Positions 7,290 through 16,769 of a stretch of DNA of 34,028 nucleotides are shown piece by piece (position 1 is the first letter of the stretch; every line of letters begins with the position of its first letter). Source of the DNA: Cyclobacteriaceae bacterium (GTDB lineage Bacteria > Bacteroidota > Bacteroidia > Cytophagales > Cyclobacteriaceae). The stretch is from assembly GCA_012033595.1 (NCBI GenBank), contig JAAUQL010000067.1:1-34028 (forward strand), read 5' to 3'. Made by a program: the position numbers and the translations under genes. The notes beneath the pieces were generated by a model. It saw nothing but the letters and a program-made list of their open reading frames with translations, was not told the origin of the DNA and searched no databases.

Positions 7290-8858
7290 TTAATTTGTTC
7301 CGTATTCGGCGTTGTTAGGATTGAACTCCATCCACCTTGGATTGTTGTTTTCAGTATCTGAGCACCATCCGGCAGTTGCGTCATTAGGACCAAACGCGCC
7401 ACGATAAGTGGTTGGTGTAAACCAAGGATCCAGTTGACTGAAATCAACCTGAGTTTTATAAGCTATAGGCACCATTTTAGGCATAGTCATTTTAGTTGCC
7501 TCAGGATTGAGTCCTAAGAACTGAACTGCAAATACTCTACCTTTGGCCGGTACATAACCATTTTTCAGGAAGTTATACCTTGCTTCTTGTGCAGCTACTG
7601 TATTGATGGTACCACAACCATCCAAAACAAATTGAGTTTCAGCAGTTAACAAGTTTCTTACAAACATTGGATTAGCATTGAAATTATCAAAAGTAGGCTC
7701 ATTAGACATCCTGATAGCAGTTGGCCATCCACCGAGCAGCGAGTTAGCTAATTTCATATTGCTACCTTCTCTGATATGTATAGCGGCACCGAATGTAGCA
7801 GGTAGCGCTGATGGCAACAATGGCCATGGAGTTGGGTTGGTTGCATTGTTGATTGATCCAATACCAGTGATATTACTGAAAGAAGCTGTAGTAGTTGCAC
7901 CACCATTGCCTGGAATGAAATCGCAAGAGCTACTAGAGATGATACCATCTGACTCAAATCCATTTGATTGTGAATTGTCAGCCAATGTTCTTGCTCTAAG
8001 AGCAACACCAAACTGAACCCTGCCTGCATATCCCTGATCGAGGTCAAAATCATCATCAGTACCTTTGAAGGAGTATAGATATTTCATATCTACATCGCCA
8101 CCAAACCATTCAAAGCCATCATCACCACCTTCTGAAACCTGAATGTGATCCATAACAGTGTAAACATTTCTCTGAATGCCACCCATAGTCAGGGAGTTGG
8201 TTTCATTTCCTCCACCTCCACTAACATCAATACCAGCAAATTCGATACGAACAAAGCTCATAGCCGAAAGTGGCGCAATTACTGAGTTGTCACCTCCATA
8301 AGGCACTTGTTCTTCGCCAGCAAGGAAACCTTCCAAATTGCTTACACCTGATCCGTTGCTAACAGTAACTAATCCGTTACCAGCAAGCAAAAGTCCACCC
8401 CAATCTCCACGAGCACGATTTCCACGCGATTTTCGTGAAGTAAAAACAATCGGACAATCGCAAGTACCTTCTGCATTGATGGCACCTGTTTTGGTGATTA
8501 CAAGAAAACCTGCTTTATCTCTGTCAAGAACCTTGTCAAGAGGAGAATTACCTTTCACAATAGTACCTGGTTCGATAGTTAGGGTTGCTCCATCTTTTAC
8601 ACGAACTTTGCCTCTAAGAATGTAGGTATTATTGCAAGTCCAGGTTACATCAGAAGTGATAAAAAAATCACCGCCGTTTTGATTTCCAATAACAACAGCA
8701 GTACGGTTTACCGGATCAGGGCAATCACAAGATTCTCCAATGAATGCGCCTGTTCCAACAAGCTCCTCCGCAGGTGTCACCGATTCGTCAGGATTACAAG
8801 AAAATGCAGCTCCCAAAAGGAACAGCGCGATAAAATAATTTTTAATTGTGTTTTTCAT
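7290..8858 (-). CDS. Outer-membrane beta-helix-like lipoprotein, TonB-receptor partner
   Basis: A 522-residue lipoprotein. The signal peptide ends in lipobox AAFSC with Cys21, followed by NPDES, an acidic stretch typical of Bacteroidota surface lipoproteins. The mature protein starts with a CDCPDP segment, then a turn-rich 'ILRGKVRVKDGATLTIEPGT' region and repeated short strands with many G, N and D residues, consistent with a right-handed parallel beta-helix. The segments 'EGGDDGFEWFGGDVDMKYLY' and 'TDDDFDLDQGYAGRVQFGV' are characteristic of a Bacteroidota family of hypothetical secreted proteins often encoded beside TonB receptors. It lies 189 bp downstream of the TonB receptor on the same strand. 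It is not a SusD homologue by sequence. It probably binds a ligand at the cell surface; the ligand is unknown. Confidence 0.8.
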   Translation of the reverse strand: MKNTIKNYFIALFLLGAAFSCNPDESVTPAEELVGTGAFIGESCDCPDPVNRTAVVIGNQNGGDFFITSDVTWTCNNTYILRGKVRVKDGATLTIEPGTIVKGNSPLDKVLDRDKAGFLVITKTGAINAEGTCDCPIVFTSRKSRGNRARGDWGGLLLAGNGLVTVSNGSGVSNLEGFLAGEEQVPYGGDNSVIAPLSAMSFVRIEFAGIDVSGGGGNETNSLTMGGIQRNVYTVMDHIQVSEGGDDGFEWFGGDVDMKYLYSFKGTDDDFDLDQGYAGRVQFGVALRARTLADNSQSNGFESDGIISSSSCDFIPGNGGATTTASFSNITGIGSINNATNPTPWPLLPSALPATFGAAIHIREGSNMKLANSLLGGWPTAIRMSNEPTFDNFNANPMFVRNLLTAETQFVLDGCGTINTVAAQEARYNFLKNGYVPAKGRVFAVQFLGLNPEATKMTMPKMVPIAYKTQVDFSQLDPWFTPTTYRGAFGPNDATAGWCSDTENNNPRWMEFNPNNAEYGTN

Positions 8859-9016
8859 TTCATTATGGTTAAGATAAAAGGAATAAGAGTTGCTTTTTGT
8901 TTTTGATTATTTATAGGTTTTTGTCTAATTCGCTTATTTAAAAGCCGCTGCTTTTGTACTGAAAGTTACATAAGTAATCCGACCAAAATCATCTTCATAC
9001 ATTAAGCGTTCTTTAA

Positions 9017-9045
9017 AGTTTGTTCATATAGCTTTGCAACAAACT
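9017..9045 (-). repeat. Inverted repeat between receptor and lipoprotein genes
   Basis: AGTTTGTT (9017-9024) and AACAAACT (9038-9045) pair in an 8-bp stem with a 13-base loop directly after the receptor stop codon. There is no long T-tract. It may attenuate read-through or stabilise the upstream mRNA end. Confidence 0.35.
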
Positions 9046-9047
9046 GC

Positions 9048-12000
9048 CTAAAAAACGAATCCTAAACTGATGGTATAATATCTTCCCGGAAAGAACTTCT
9101 GATGTATTAAATCCAGCTCATTGGCCTCTTCTTTTGCATTGATCTGAGATGGAGGTGGTGTATATTTTTCATCCCGATTTCTGTCGAAATAGTACATTAC
9201 GGGCTGGTTCAATAGATTTCTTACACTAAACTTTAAACCAAGGAATGGAAATAATTTTTGCCGTATGGTCAGGTCTAGTAAATGCCTGGGTGCTTCGTAA
9301 ACGCCGGAACTTGAAAATTCTCTAAAGTTAAATACTACCGTATCTGCGGGGTATGAAAAATCTCGAGCCCATAGATTGAAGATCACTGGGGGAACGATAA
9401 TTCTATTGCCTATAATGTTGTATTGAAGTGAGACGGTTGTGTTTGTTTTGCTATTATCATAATACAGGCTCACATTAAATGTGTAAGGCGAGGTGCCGGT
9501 AAGCGATCTATTGATGCCAGGAGCAAATGGATACTTTACCACTTCAATAGAATCCCACTGAACTCTGTAAAAGGCCCGTTCCAGAGAGTCAGAAAGTTGA
9601 ATTCTGCTTCGCAATAGAGAGGCGTTCATTATCAAAGAGAAGTTTTCAAGTTTGGGCGAAATAAATGACAGGTTCTTGCGCAGCTCTAGTTCTACGCCAA
9701 AATTTTGTGCTGATTTTGAGTTCGATAAGAAAAACTGATCCGCTAAAAGGTCTGTATTTGGGTCTAGAAGTTCGTCTGTGGCCAATTCTATAGGATCAGT
9801 GAATTTTTTGTAAAATGCCCCTAAAGCAATCATTTCGCCTTTGCCACCGTAATGTTCGATTCGGATATCGGCGTTTTGAATATAACTTGGTTTCAGAAAT
9901 GAATACCCCACTACGCCATATCCTAGGCTTAAATCGTACGAGTTAGCCGCTACAAGTTCCCGCTCAAATGGTCGATTGATGGTCAAACCATATGAACTTC
10001 TTAACTTAAGCCTATCGCTAAAATTGTAACTTAAATTTATCGATGGGAAGTAGTCAAATGTTTGATTCGTGGGGGCAAGGTATGATTTCTGAGCGTCAGT
10101 AATGGTAGAGTCGAGACCTATGGGGACAATGTTTTGTTCAAAATATTCTACTCTTACCCCGCCATAAGCCGTAAATTTTTTGTTGGCTGTATGATAATTT
10201 AGTCCTATATATCCAGCATAAAGTTTGGTTCTGGAATCAAATTCAATATTGAAATCACCTAAAGTTTGTTGTAGCGTTATTCCCAAGCCATCACTTTGGA
10301 TCCATTCGTTATAAATGGAATCGGCTTTGAACATGACGGGGGTGCTGAAGGTGTTGCTAGTTGGTATTTTGCCACCCACATTTTCCAATGAATAGTAGTT
10401 TGTTGAGAAATTTCTCTGCTTATCTTCTCCGTAGGCTCCGACCTTAATGTAGAAAGAATTCGATAAGTTATATTTCAAGTCCAATCGACCTGTATAAATA
10501 TCTTCATTAGTGTTTCGATAAAAGAGTACAACGGGCTGGGTATCGAAATTAAAATTGTTTGAACCGGCCGAAGTCAGGATATATGAATTATTGGTCGTAT
10601 CCTGAAAATAGTTCAGCGCTCTTTCACTTGGCAGGTTATCGTTATTGGAGGTATAGCCCAGCAGCCATCCGATTGTATTGTCTTTCTTTTCACCCCAATT
10701 ATGGTCTCCTTTCAAAAAACTTGTGAAAACAGTACGTTCGTTGTAGGTATAGTTGATCTGATGCTTATAAAAGGTAGGCCATTCCGAATAGTCGTTTGGA
10801 TCTACAAGATCCTGATATCCTCCTTCTCTTACTGTGATCCTTTCCGTGCCGTCCTGATTAAAAAATGCTGTAAACAAAAGATTATTATTTTCATTCACTT
10901 TCAGATTGAAGCTTTGAAATCCTCCAATTCGATTATTGGTGATGCTGATGGTGTCTTTCCAATATTGACCTCTTGATACTTTAAATTTGGAAGAATCTGT
11001 AGGGTCTATTGAAGAAGCAAGAAGTGAATTGATCTCACTTACTCTACCAGTGGTGGTTGATGTGTAATTGATGGAGCTCGCAGAGCTCAATCTCGATTTT
11101 CCGATTTTCCATGAATCATAGTAGTTTACTCCCAAGCGAATATCGGGTCGAATATTTCTTTTGTGCAAATTCCAATTGGGCCAAATTTCTCTTGCAGCTA
11201 TTGCATTTTTTTGAAAATCGCGCTGAGTTCTTAAGCTTCCGGTAGCCAGCCTGTCCGGAAAACCCGACGGAATGCCCCTGCTGCCATCATCAAAACCCCA
11301 TAAGTCAGTCTTACTTGGAGAATCGACAAAGTAAAAATTACTGTTTGTGGATTCTTGAAGGTAAGACAGGCCACCACTAATTTCCAATTGCTTCCGTGGC
11401 AATGATTGCTTTGTGACAATATCGACAACCCCTCCGGCAAAATCAGCTGGAAGTTCCGGTGCCGGACTCCGGTAAATCAATATGTTGTCAATCATTCCAC
11501 TAGGAATCAGATCAAGCGAAAAAGCTCTTCCATCAGGCTTACTGCTGGGCGCCTGCATGCCGTTCAGAAAGGTGAAGTTGTATCTATCAGGCAAACCCCT
11601 GATTTGCATAAAATCATTAATCACCGTTACGGACGCGGCACGTCTTATAACATCAGATGCGTTATTGTCGGCTGAGCGGATGATTTGCAAGGTAGAAATA
11701 CCAGTCACGTTGAGTTCTGACTCCTGAAATTTACTTACCATGGCTATATCATCTGTGTGAATCAACCGGTTTGACCCAAATACCGGATCTCCCACTATAA
11801 CTACCTCACCCAGTTGTACAGAAATCTCCTTGAGCCTTGAATTTATGGTGGTTAATTGATCTTTAGTGACGACTACATTTTTGATGGTATCTGTTGCATA
11901 GCTGACCATTGAAACAAGTAAGGTATAAACACCGGGTTCAATGTCTTCTATTATAAAATATCCATCCAGGTCAGAAGAGGTGCCGGTCGCAGTTCCCATA

Positions 12001-12188
12001 ATCATAATATTGGCTCCGGGTAGGGGTTCTGCCAATTTATCATCTAAAATCTGACCTGTTATTCCGCTTGTTTTGGCTTGCTGTAGGTATAAGGAGCAGT
12101 TACCAGAAAGAGGAAAAACCAGTTGGAGCAATGCAAAAAGAATGAAGATTACACTTTGATTGAAAAACTTACACTTGAAAGCATTCAT
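9048..12188 (-). CDS. TonB-dependent outer-membrane receptor
   Basis: A 1046-residue receptor. It has an N-terminal signal peptide (MNAFKCKFFNQSVIFILFAL), a carboxypeptidase-regulatory-like Ig domain at about residues 40-130 ('GITGQILDDKLAEPLPGANI', 'TGTSSDLDGYFIIEDIEPGV'), a plug domain ('ASDVIRRAASVTVINDFMQI' RGLPDRYNFTFLNGM..., 'ELPADFAGGVVDIVTK'), then a beta-barrel ending with 'PGRYYTISLGFVF', the terminal-aromatic signal. I chose the ATG at 12188 because the signal peptide starts there; an in-frame start at 12215 only adds nine residues and overlaps the predicted promoter. It imports a bulky ligand across the outer membrane using TonB energy. The following lipoprotein gene is a likely partner. 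Confidence 0.93.
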   Translation of the reverse strand: MNAFKCKFFNQSVIFILFALLQLVFPLSGNCSLYLQQAKTSGITGQILDDKLAEPLPGANIMIMGTATGTSSDLDGYFIIEDIEPGVYTLLVSMVSYATDTIKNVVVTKDQLTTINSRLKEISVQLGEVVIVGDPVFGSNRLIHTDDIAMVSKFQESELNVTGISTLQIIRSADNNASDVIRRAASVTVINDFMQIRGLPDRYNFTFLNGMQAPSSKPDGRAFSLDLIPSGMIDNILIYRSPAPELPADFAGGVVDIVTKQSLPRKQLEISGGLSYLQESTNSNFYFVDSPSKTDLWGFDDGSRGIPSGFPDRLATGSLRTQRDFQKNAIAAREIWPNWNLHKRNIRPDIRLGVNYYDSWKIGKSRLSSASSINYTSTTTGRVSEINSLLASSIDPTDSSKFKVSRGQYWKDTISITNNRIGGFQSFNLKVNENNNLLFTAFFNQDGTERITVREGGYQDLVDPNDYSEWPTFYKHQINYTYNERTVFTSFLKGDHNWGEKKDNTIGWLLGYTSNNDNLPSERALNYFQDTTNNSYILTSAGSNNFNFDTQPVVLFYRNTNEDIYTGRLDLKYNLSNSFYIKVGAYGEDKQRNFSTNYYSLENVGGKIPTSNTFSTPVMFKADSIYNEWIQSDGLGITLQQTLGDFNIEFDSRTKLYAGYIGLNYHTANKKFTAYGGVRVEYFEQNIVPIGLDSTITDAQKSYLAPTNQTFDYFPSINLSYNFSDRLKLRSSYGLTINRPFERELVAANSYDLSLGYGVVGYSFLKPSYIQNADIRIEHYGGKGEMIALGAFYKKFTDPIELATDELLDPNTDLLADQFFLSNSKSAQNFGVELELRKNLSFISPKLENFSLIMNASLLRSRIQLSDSLERAFYRVQWDSIEVVKYPFAPGINRSLTGTSPYTFNVSLYYDNSKTNTTVSLQYNIIGNRIIVPPVIFNLWARDFSYPADTVVFNFREFSSSGVYEAPRHLLDLTIRQKLFPFLGLKFSVRNLLNQPVMYYFDRNRDEKYTPPPSQINAKEEANELDLIHQKFFPGRYYTISLGFVF

Positions 12189-12212
12189 GTTGATATGGAT
12201 AAAAAGCTGCAG

Positions 12213-12243
12213 CAAAGATGCCGGATAGTTTCGTTTCTTACAA
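12213..12243 (-). promoter_or_regulatory. Probable promoter of the TonB-receptor gene
   Basis: On the minus strand TTG (12243-12241) is followed after 20 bp by CATCTTTG (12220-12213), close to the Bacteroidota TTG-N19-21-TAnnTTTG pattern with one mismatch. The transcript would start about 18 bases before the ATG at 12188, which also argues against the longer start at 12215. Confidence 0.5.
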
Positions 12244-12646
12244 TGAAGGGAAAGGAACTTAAAGAATTGTTTACAATGGTAATACTGCGATAATTGTTTA
12301 ATTACAAATCAGTGAATTGCGTTTAACAATTAATGATTGTGATACCCCCGGATACAAATTCTCAAAAGCGGATTGCACAAATTAGCTCAAAAAATAATTT
12401 GTGACTTAAAAAAGTTGCACCCTGCAATGATGCTGTAAAGTCCTGATTATGAGTCATTCTAAAAAATGTTTCTTTCAATAAATGAAATATCTCTAAATGT
12501 TCAGCAGGATATTAGCATAAATTTCTGATGCAAAATCTAAAAATGATTAAAGTTGTATCTAAATTTGTTAAAAAAATCTTGAAACTATTAAAAAACATAA
12601 CCTTTCAATATTAATAAATTATTAACAAATCGTAAAACCAATCGCC
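12244..12646. other. AT-rich divergent intergenic region
   Basis: About 400 bp between the TonB receptor promoter and the first four-cysteine lipoprotein gene. It is strongly AT-rich with no credible reading frame. It holds a TAAATTTG box for the lipoprotein (listed separately) and a short TTGCA-ccc-TGCAA symmetry at about 12414-12426. Confidence 0.5.
12560..12567 (+). promoter_or_regulatory. Possible -7 element of the four-cysteine lipoprotein gene
   Basis: TAAATTTG fits TAnnTTTG and lies 79 bp before the ATG, giving a ~70-nt leader. No -33 TTG is visible at a suitable spacing, so this is tentative in such an AT-rich region. Confidence 0.3.
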
Positions 12647-13540
12647 ATGTATTATTTCAATGTTATCTCTAGAAAAATTTATGTTTTTGTTGCACTTATT
12701 ATGCTTCTTTCAAGTTGCCTTGAAGAAGATGTTACGCCTTCTATTGCCGATGCGGTCAGTGAGACTGAAGGTATGCTTGTTCCTGTCGAAATTATCATAT
12801 CAGGAAGTGATTATTGTGGTGTTGAGCGAATAGATTCGATCGACAATACGCACATAAAGGTCTCATTCGATGGAAGCAATTGCATAGATGTTTACAAAAG
12901 GTATGGATCAATAGATATGTATTTGGTAAATGGCAAAGACTGGAAAGATAAAGATGCCGTTATCAGCGTGGTGTACTCTAATTTTCTGAGTGAGCGAAAT
13001 AACAAAAGAGAGGATAGAAAGCTGCCAAGTGCCATTTTGATCAATGGAACTGAACTAATCACAAACCTGTCGGGTGGCGATATGGATGAATTTGATAATG
13101 GTACTATAGATTTCCTTCAAAGAAGATATGTTGGTAAAAATCTAACGGTTGAATACAACAATTCAGGCTATCCCCGATCAATAAATACCATCATCATGAG
13201 GGAGTTTATTAATACCGGAGACGAAATTCAGATGATCACCAATGGAGACGGCAAGGTTGATAATTATGAAAATGTAGTGGAATGGGGACTTGATAGCGAA
13301 GGCAAAGAGTTCTGGAATGTGATAGAAGAACCCATTGTAAAAAAACTGTGCAACAGGAGGTGGTTGATGGTAGATGGTATAAAGACAAAATACTTCAGGA
13401 AAAAAGCAGCCAGATCTAAAATATATGGTGTTGATGAAAATGGCAATGAAGTAAATGATTGTAATTCATTTGGTTTCAAAGAGGAGTGGACGAATGAAAA
13501 GGGTATTAAGAAAAGTGAAATTTGGGGCTATTACGAATAG
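12647..13540 (+). CDS. Surface lipoprotein of unknown family (four-cysteine paralogue A)
   Basis: A 297-residue lipoprotein with lipobox MLLSSC (Cys24) followed by LEEDVTP, the acidic surface-export pattern. I do not recognise its family. It is paralogous to the gene at 31936-32883: shared features, in order, are a Cys pair (C57/C79 here), ITNLSGG (138-144), a W-G near 213-214, EPIV-x-x-x-C (228-235), a (V/I)-(D/N)-G-(I/V)-(K/R)-x-K segment (242-248) and a (Y/F)GV-x-x-x-G-x-E segment ending near Cys272. Four cysteines correspond, suggesting disulfides in the exposed protein. It lies just upstream of wzx, separated by a 15-bp hairpin, and has its own promoter candidate. A role in the polysaccharide locus is inferred from position only. 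Confidence 0.8.
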   Translation: MYYFNVISRKIYVFVALIMLLSSCLEEDVTPSIADAVSETEGMLVPVEIIISGSDYCGVERIDSIDNTHIKVSFDGSNCIDVYKRYGSIDMYLVNGKDWKDKDAVISVVYSNFLSERNNKREDRKLPSAILINGTELITNLSGGDMDEFDNGTIDFLQRRYVGKNLTVEYNNSGYPRSINTIIMREFINTGDEIQMITNGDGKVDNYENVVEWGLDSEGKEFWNVIEEPIVKKLCNRRWLMVDGIKTKYFRKKAARSKIYGVDENGNEVNDCNSFGFKEEWTNEKGIKKSEIWGYYE

Positions 13541-13600
13541 CATAATAATTCGTTCGATTATCTGAAAATTATGTTTCTGTAATGATTGAATCTGGAGCAT

Positions 13601-13635
13601 TGTATGGAAAATTACAATTAGTAATTTTCCATACA
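13601..13635 (+). terminator. Perfect 15-bp hairpin between lipoprotein and wzx
   Basis: TGTATGGAAAATTAC (13601-13615) and GTAATTTTCCATACA (13621-13635) are exact inverted repeats around the loop AATTA. They lie 60 bp after the lipoprotein stop and 19 bp before the wzx GTG. No T-tract follows, so it may be a terminator, a regulatory hairpin in the wzx leader or a dyad operator. Confidence 0.5.
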
Positions 13636-13654
13636 CGATGCTGCTGAATTACTT

Positions 13655-15009
13655 GTGATAAGAAAAATATACACCAGGATAAGTTCTATTGAACTGTTGT
13701 CCAAAAGTTTTGCCTCCATGATTTTTAAGATTGCCGGGATGCTCTCCGGCTATGTTTTTATTTTTGTTGCGCTACGCGTTACGAATATAGAAGCTTATGG
13801 AGCCTTTACGTTGACGCTGGCCTCCATTCAATTGTTGTCTATGTTGGGCAGGCTTGGATTTGACCTTTCTATTGTGAAGCATGTTTCCGTTTTCAGAGAC
13901 GGGCAAGACGGTATAAACCTCATTAAAGAAGTATATACCAGGGGACTAAAAATCATATCAATTAGTGGAATAATAATCTCTGTTTTATTTTTGCATGCAG
14001 CGATTTTATCGCTGTTGAAATATTCCATGACCAGACGCTGGCCAGGTCATTCAGAATTGCATCCATTTCTATTATTCCAATGATTTGGCTGTACTATAAC
14101 GCCGGTACCCTTCGGGGACTTAGCAGTATTGCCAAATACAGCAGCCTTGTCAATCTGGCATTTACATTTGGCTTAGCTATTTTATTAATTTTCATATCAT
14201 TTGATATGGCCAACAAGCTCGAGTGGTCTTATGTGATTGCTACCTTCATCATTTGTGTGATCAGTTTCTTTTGGCTTGAAGGTGAGGTAAAATTGACTAA
14301 AATCAAGAGCTACGCAAAATTAAATAATCGGGATTTATTAAATACTTCGTTGCCAATGCTTTCGGCAAGTGCTATCACCATAATCAACGGGTGGAGTGAT
14401 ACTTTGATTCTGGGTATGCTTACCAACAACGAACAGGTTGGAATATTTCAGATTCTATTGAAAATGGCAGGGATTATCAATATTGTACTCTTTTCGGTCA
14501 ATAGTATTTCGGCTCCTAAATTTGCTCATTTGTATGTAAACAACCAGTCTAAACTACAATCTTATGTGTACAGCTCTACAAAGCTGATAGTCATTACAGT
14601 TTTTCCAATTTTAATTCTATTGTTGATAGCCTACCAGCCAATTATTGATATACTGGGCGGTTCATTCAATTCAACAGATTACTTCTCAGCATTTGCCTTC
14701 CTGTGTTTCGGTCAGTTGTTTAATGCCTTTTGCGGATCTGGGGGGCAGCTGCTATCCATGACGGGTTTTCAGACACTCAATAGAAATATAATTATGTTTT
14801 CTACCGTGATAAGTATTGTTTTTAATTTTCTCATTATTCCCTATTATGGCATACTTGGGGCGGCATTTTCCAATATGATAGGTCTGGTACTTCGAAATCT
14901 TCTTTATGTGATTTATACCAATTCGAAGCTAAAAATCAATACAGTATATAATCCTATGCACGATATAATAAGAAAGTTGGGCAAGTCTAAAATGATGAAA
15001 TATGAATAA
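13655..15009 (+). CDS. wzx: Wzx-type polysaccharide flippase, with apparent frameshift
   Basis: An inner-membrane MOP-superfamily flippase that moves the lipid-linked repeat unit to the periplasm. The start is GTG at 13655; no ATG is available in frame. The N-terminal half ('ASMIFKIAGMLSGYVFIFVA', 'NIEAYGAFTLTLASIQLLSM') runs to a stop at 14083 in one frame. The rest continues in another frame ('GTLRGLSSIAKYSSLVNLAF', 'DTLILGMLTNNEQVGIFQIL', 'TGFQTLNRNIIMF'). Adding one T to the T4 run at 14004-14007 joins them through 'AVEIFHDQTLARSFRIASIS' and gives 451 residues with 12 or so membrane segments, normal for Wzx. The last 8 bp overlap the next sulfotransferase gene. It is the first gene of a five-gene plus-strand operon. 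Confidence 0.88.
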
Positions 15010-15867
15010 AATTGAAATCGCAATTATAGGAACACAAAAATCAGGGACGTCATCCCTCAATAAATACCTTGCCTTACATCCCGAATTTGTTACTCACAGC
15101 AGTTTGGAATTTCCCTATTTTGTTAATGATGAACTTTATCATAAGGGCTATGAACACGCAATGGGTGAGTATTTTGACAATAGTGAGCTCAATTCAAAGA
15201 TCATAATTAAAAGCGTCGGCATCATTTACGATGAAGAAGCATTACGCAGGCTTAAAGATCACAACCCGGATGTGAAAATTATTATTACACTTCGCCATCC
15301 GGTTGATCGGGCGTATTCTGCATATTGGTATGCCTGTAGATATGGCTGGGAAAAGGAACCATCATTCGAAAAAAGTCTATGGCAAAAGAGCCAACAAGAA
15401 AATTGGATTGGAAACCGCTTTTGTGATTATATCAATCGCAGCGAATATTCAAAACATATAAAAACGGTGTATGACCACTTTCCGGAAAGGCAAGTGTTGT
15501 ACTGCTCGCCGAAGATTTAAGGAATAACCCCGAGCAGATGTGCATTGATATAATGGAGTATTTTCACTTTGCACCGCAAATCCGCCTTCCAAAAGTGCAG
15601 CATCATAATAGCGCAGCCATGCCGCGGATTAAGACTTTATCGGTTTTACTATCCGACAGAAATCCGATAAAGAGATATTTGAGGTATATCATCCCGGTAA
15701 AAACCGGGCGAAAAATCAAGAACATGATTAGGAATGCGAATGAGAAGGATTTTAAACCGCCTAAAATGTCTCCCAATACCAGGAAAATCCTGCTTGATCA
15801 TTTTCAACCATTCAACAAGGAGCTAGCGCAGATGATAAATAAAGATCTCAGTTTATGGAACAGATAG
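15002..15867 (+). CDS. Sulfotransferase 1 (Sulfotransfer_1-like), with apparent frameshift
   Basis: A PAPS-dependent carbohydrate sulfotransferase of the heparan-type cytosolic-fold group. The 5'-phosphosulfate loop is 'GTQKSGTSSLNKYLALHPE' near residues 10-28, and the 3'-phosphate motif is 'LRHPVDRAYSAYWYACR' near residue 100. The first frame stops at 15520. The C-terminal part ('MCIDIMEYFHFAPQIRLP' onward) lies in the frame that ends at 15867. One T added to the TT at 15497-15498 restores 'VLLAEDLRNNPEQMCIDIME', the usual ED-L-x-x-x-P segment of the family, and a 288-residue protein. It overlaps wzx by 8 bp and the next sulfotransferase by 13 bp. It probably sulfates a sugar of the repeat unit; the position is unknown. 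Confidence 0.88.
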
Positions 15868-16769
15868 TTGACAATTCATTCGCGATAATTGGTGGCGCAA
15901 CCAAATCAGGGACTACTTCACTATTTAAATATCTTAAAGACCACCCCGAGGTGAGTGGTTCTTCACTCAAAGAAACGAGATTTTTTCTTGATATTGATTA
16001 TCCTGTTCCGGCTATCCACCATTACAATGGCAGCCTTTCGAAATATTTTGAATTCTTCAAGCAAATAAGCAAAGATCAATTGCTCCTGGAGGCCACGCCT
16101 GATTACCTGTATTCTCTTGGTACCCCGGAAAGAATAAAATCAAAAATTAGCAATTGCAAGCTGGTATTTATACTGAGAAATCCTGTTGACAGGTTTATTT
16201 CATGGTATAAATTCAGTAAACAAAACAACAGCATACCCTCCGATACCTCTTTGGGCGATTTCTTTAAAATGCAGGTTGATGATGAAAAAAACTATTATGA
16301 ACAGCATCGTATGGTCTTGATGCAAGGCAAATACTCCGAATACTTAAATAATTATTTCGAGTGTTTCGATCCAGAAAAAATCTATGTATGCTATCTGGAA
16401 GACCTGGAAGCGGACCCATATCAGTTCATGAACAAAATATGCGAATTTCTACATATTGAATCTGGATTTTATAAGGATTATAGCTTCATTGCTCAAAATG
16501 TGACGATAGATGTTAAGAATCAGAATCTACATCAAATATATAGGAAGCTTAGCGCGTTGATTCGAAAAAATGTCCATAAAAATGTAGTAGCTCATGGTCT
16601 TTTGAAAAAAATGAAGAAAAGCCTAATTCCCTTCTACCTAAAAGCAAATGAACGGGAAGAAAAGGATCGGGTTGAATTTTATAAAGATGAAATGCGCCCT
16701 CTGATAGATTATTATTCGGAAGAATTGGAAAGGTACAAAGAGCGGTACAGGGTTTTATTGCATGCTTAA
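15855..16769 (+). CDS. Sulfotransferase 2 (Sulfotransfer_1-like)
   Basis: An intact 304-residue PAPS-dependent sulfotransferase. The 5'-phosphosulfate loop 'GGATKSGTTSLFKYLKDHPE' starts at residue 13, 'TPDYLYSLGTPERIK' follows, the 3'-phosphate site is 'FILRNPVDRFISWYKFSK', and 'VCYLEDLEADPYQFMNKICE' is the conserved E-D-L segment. It is related to sulfotransferase 1 but not a recent copy. The start overlaps the preceding gene by 13 bp, and its TAA overlaps the wzy ATG (TAATG), so translation of wzy is probably coupled. Acts in the cytoplasm on lipid-linked or nucleotide-linked sugars (inferred). Confidence 0.92.
   Translation: MEQIVDNSFAIIGGATKSGTTSLFKYLKDHPEVSGSSLKETRFFLDIDYPVPAIHHYNGSLSKYFEFFKQISKDQLLLEATPDYLYSLGTPERIKSKISNCKLVFILRNPVDRFISWYKFSKQNNSIPSDTSLGDFFKMQVDDEKNYYEQHRMVLMQGKYSEYLNNYFECFDPEKIYVCYLEDLEADPYQFMNKICEFLHIESGFYKDYSFIAQNVTIDVKNQNLHQIYRKLSALIRKNVHKNVVAHGLLKKMKKSLIPFYLKANEREEKDRVEFYKDEMRPLIDYYSEELERYKERYRVLLHA

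Noticed and set aside
11406-11727. Plus-strand frames inside the TonB receptor gene
   Set aside because: They are antisense to the well-supported plug region and have no independent support.
7290-12188. A SusC/SusD pair
   Set aside because: The lipoprotein lacks the helical TPR-like SusD character and reads as a beta-helix-type protein.
14004-14083. Wzx as two separate proteins
   Set aside because: The second part would lack the first membrane helices, and the intervening sequence in the second frame continues the family pattern, so a single frameshifted gene fits better.
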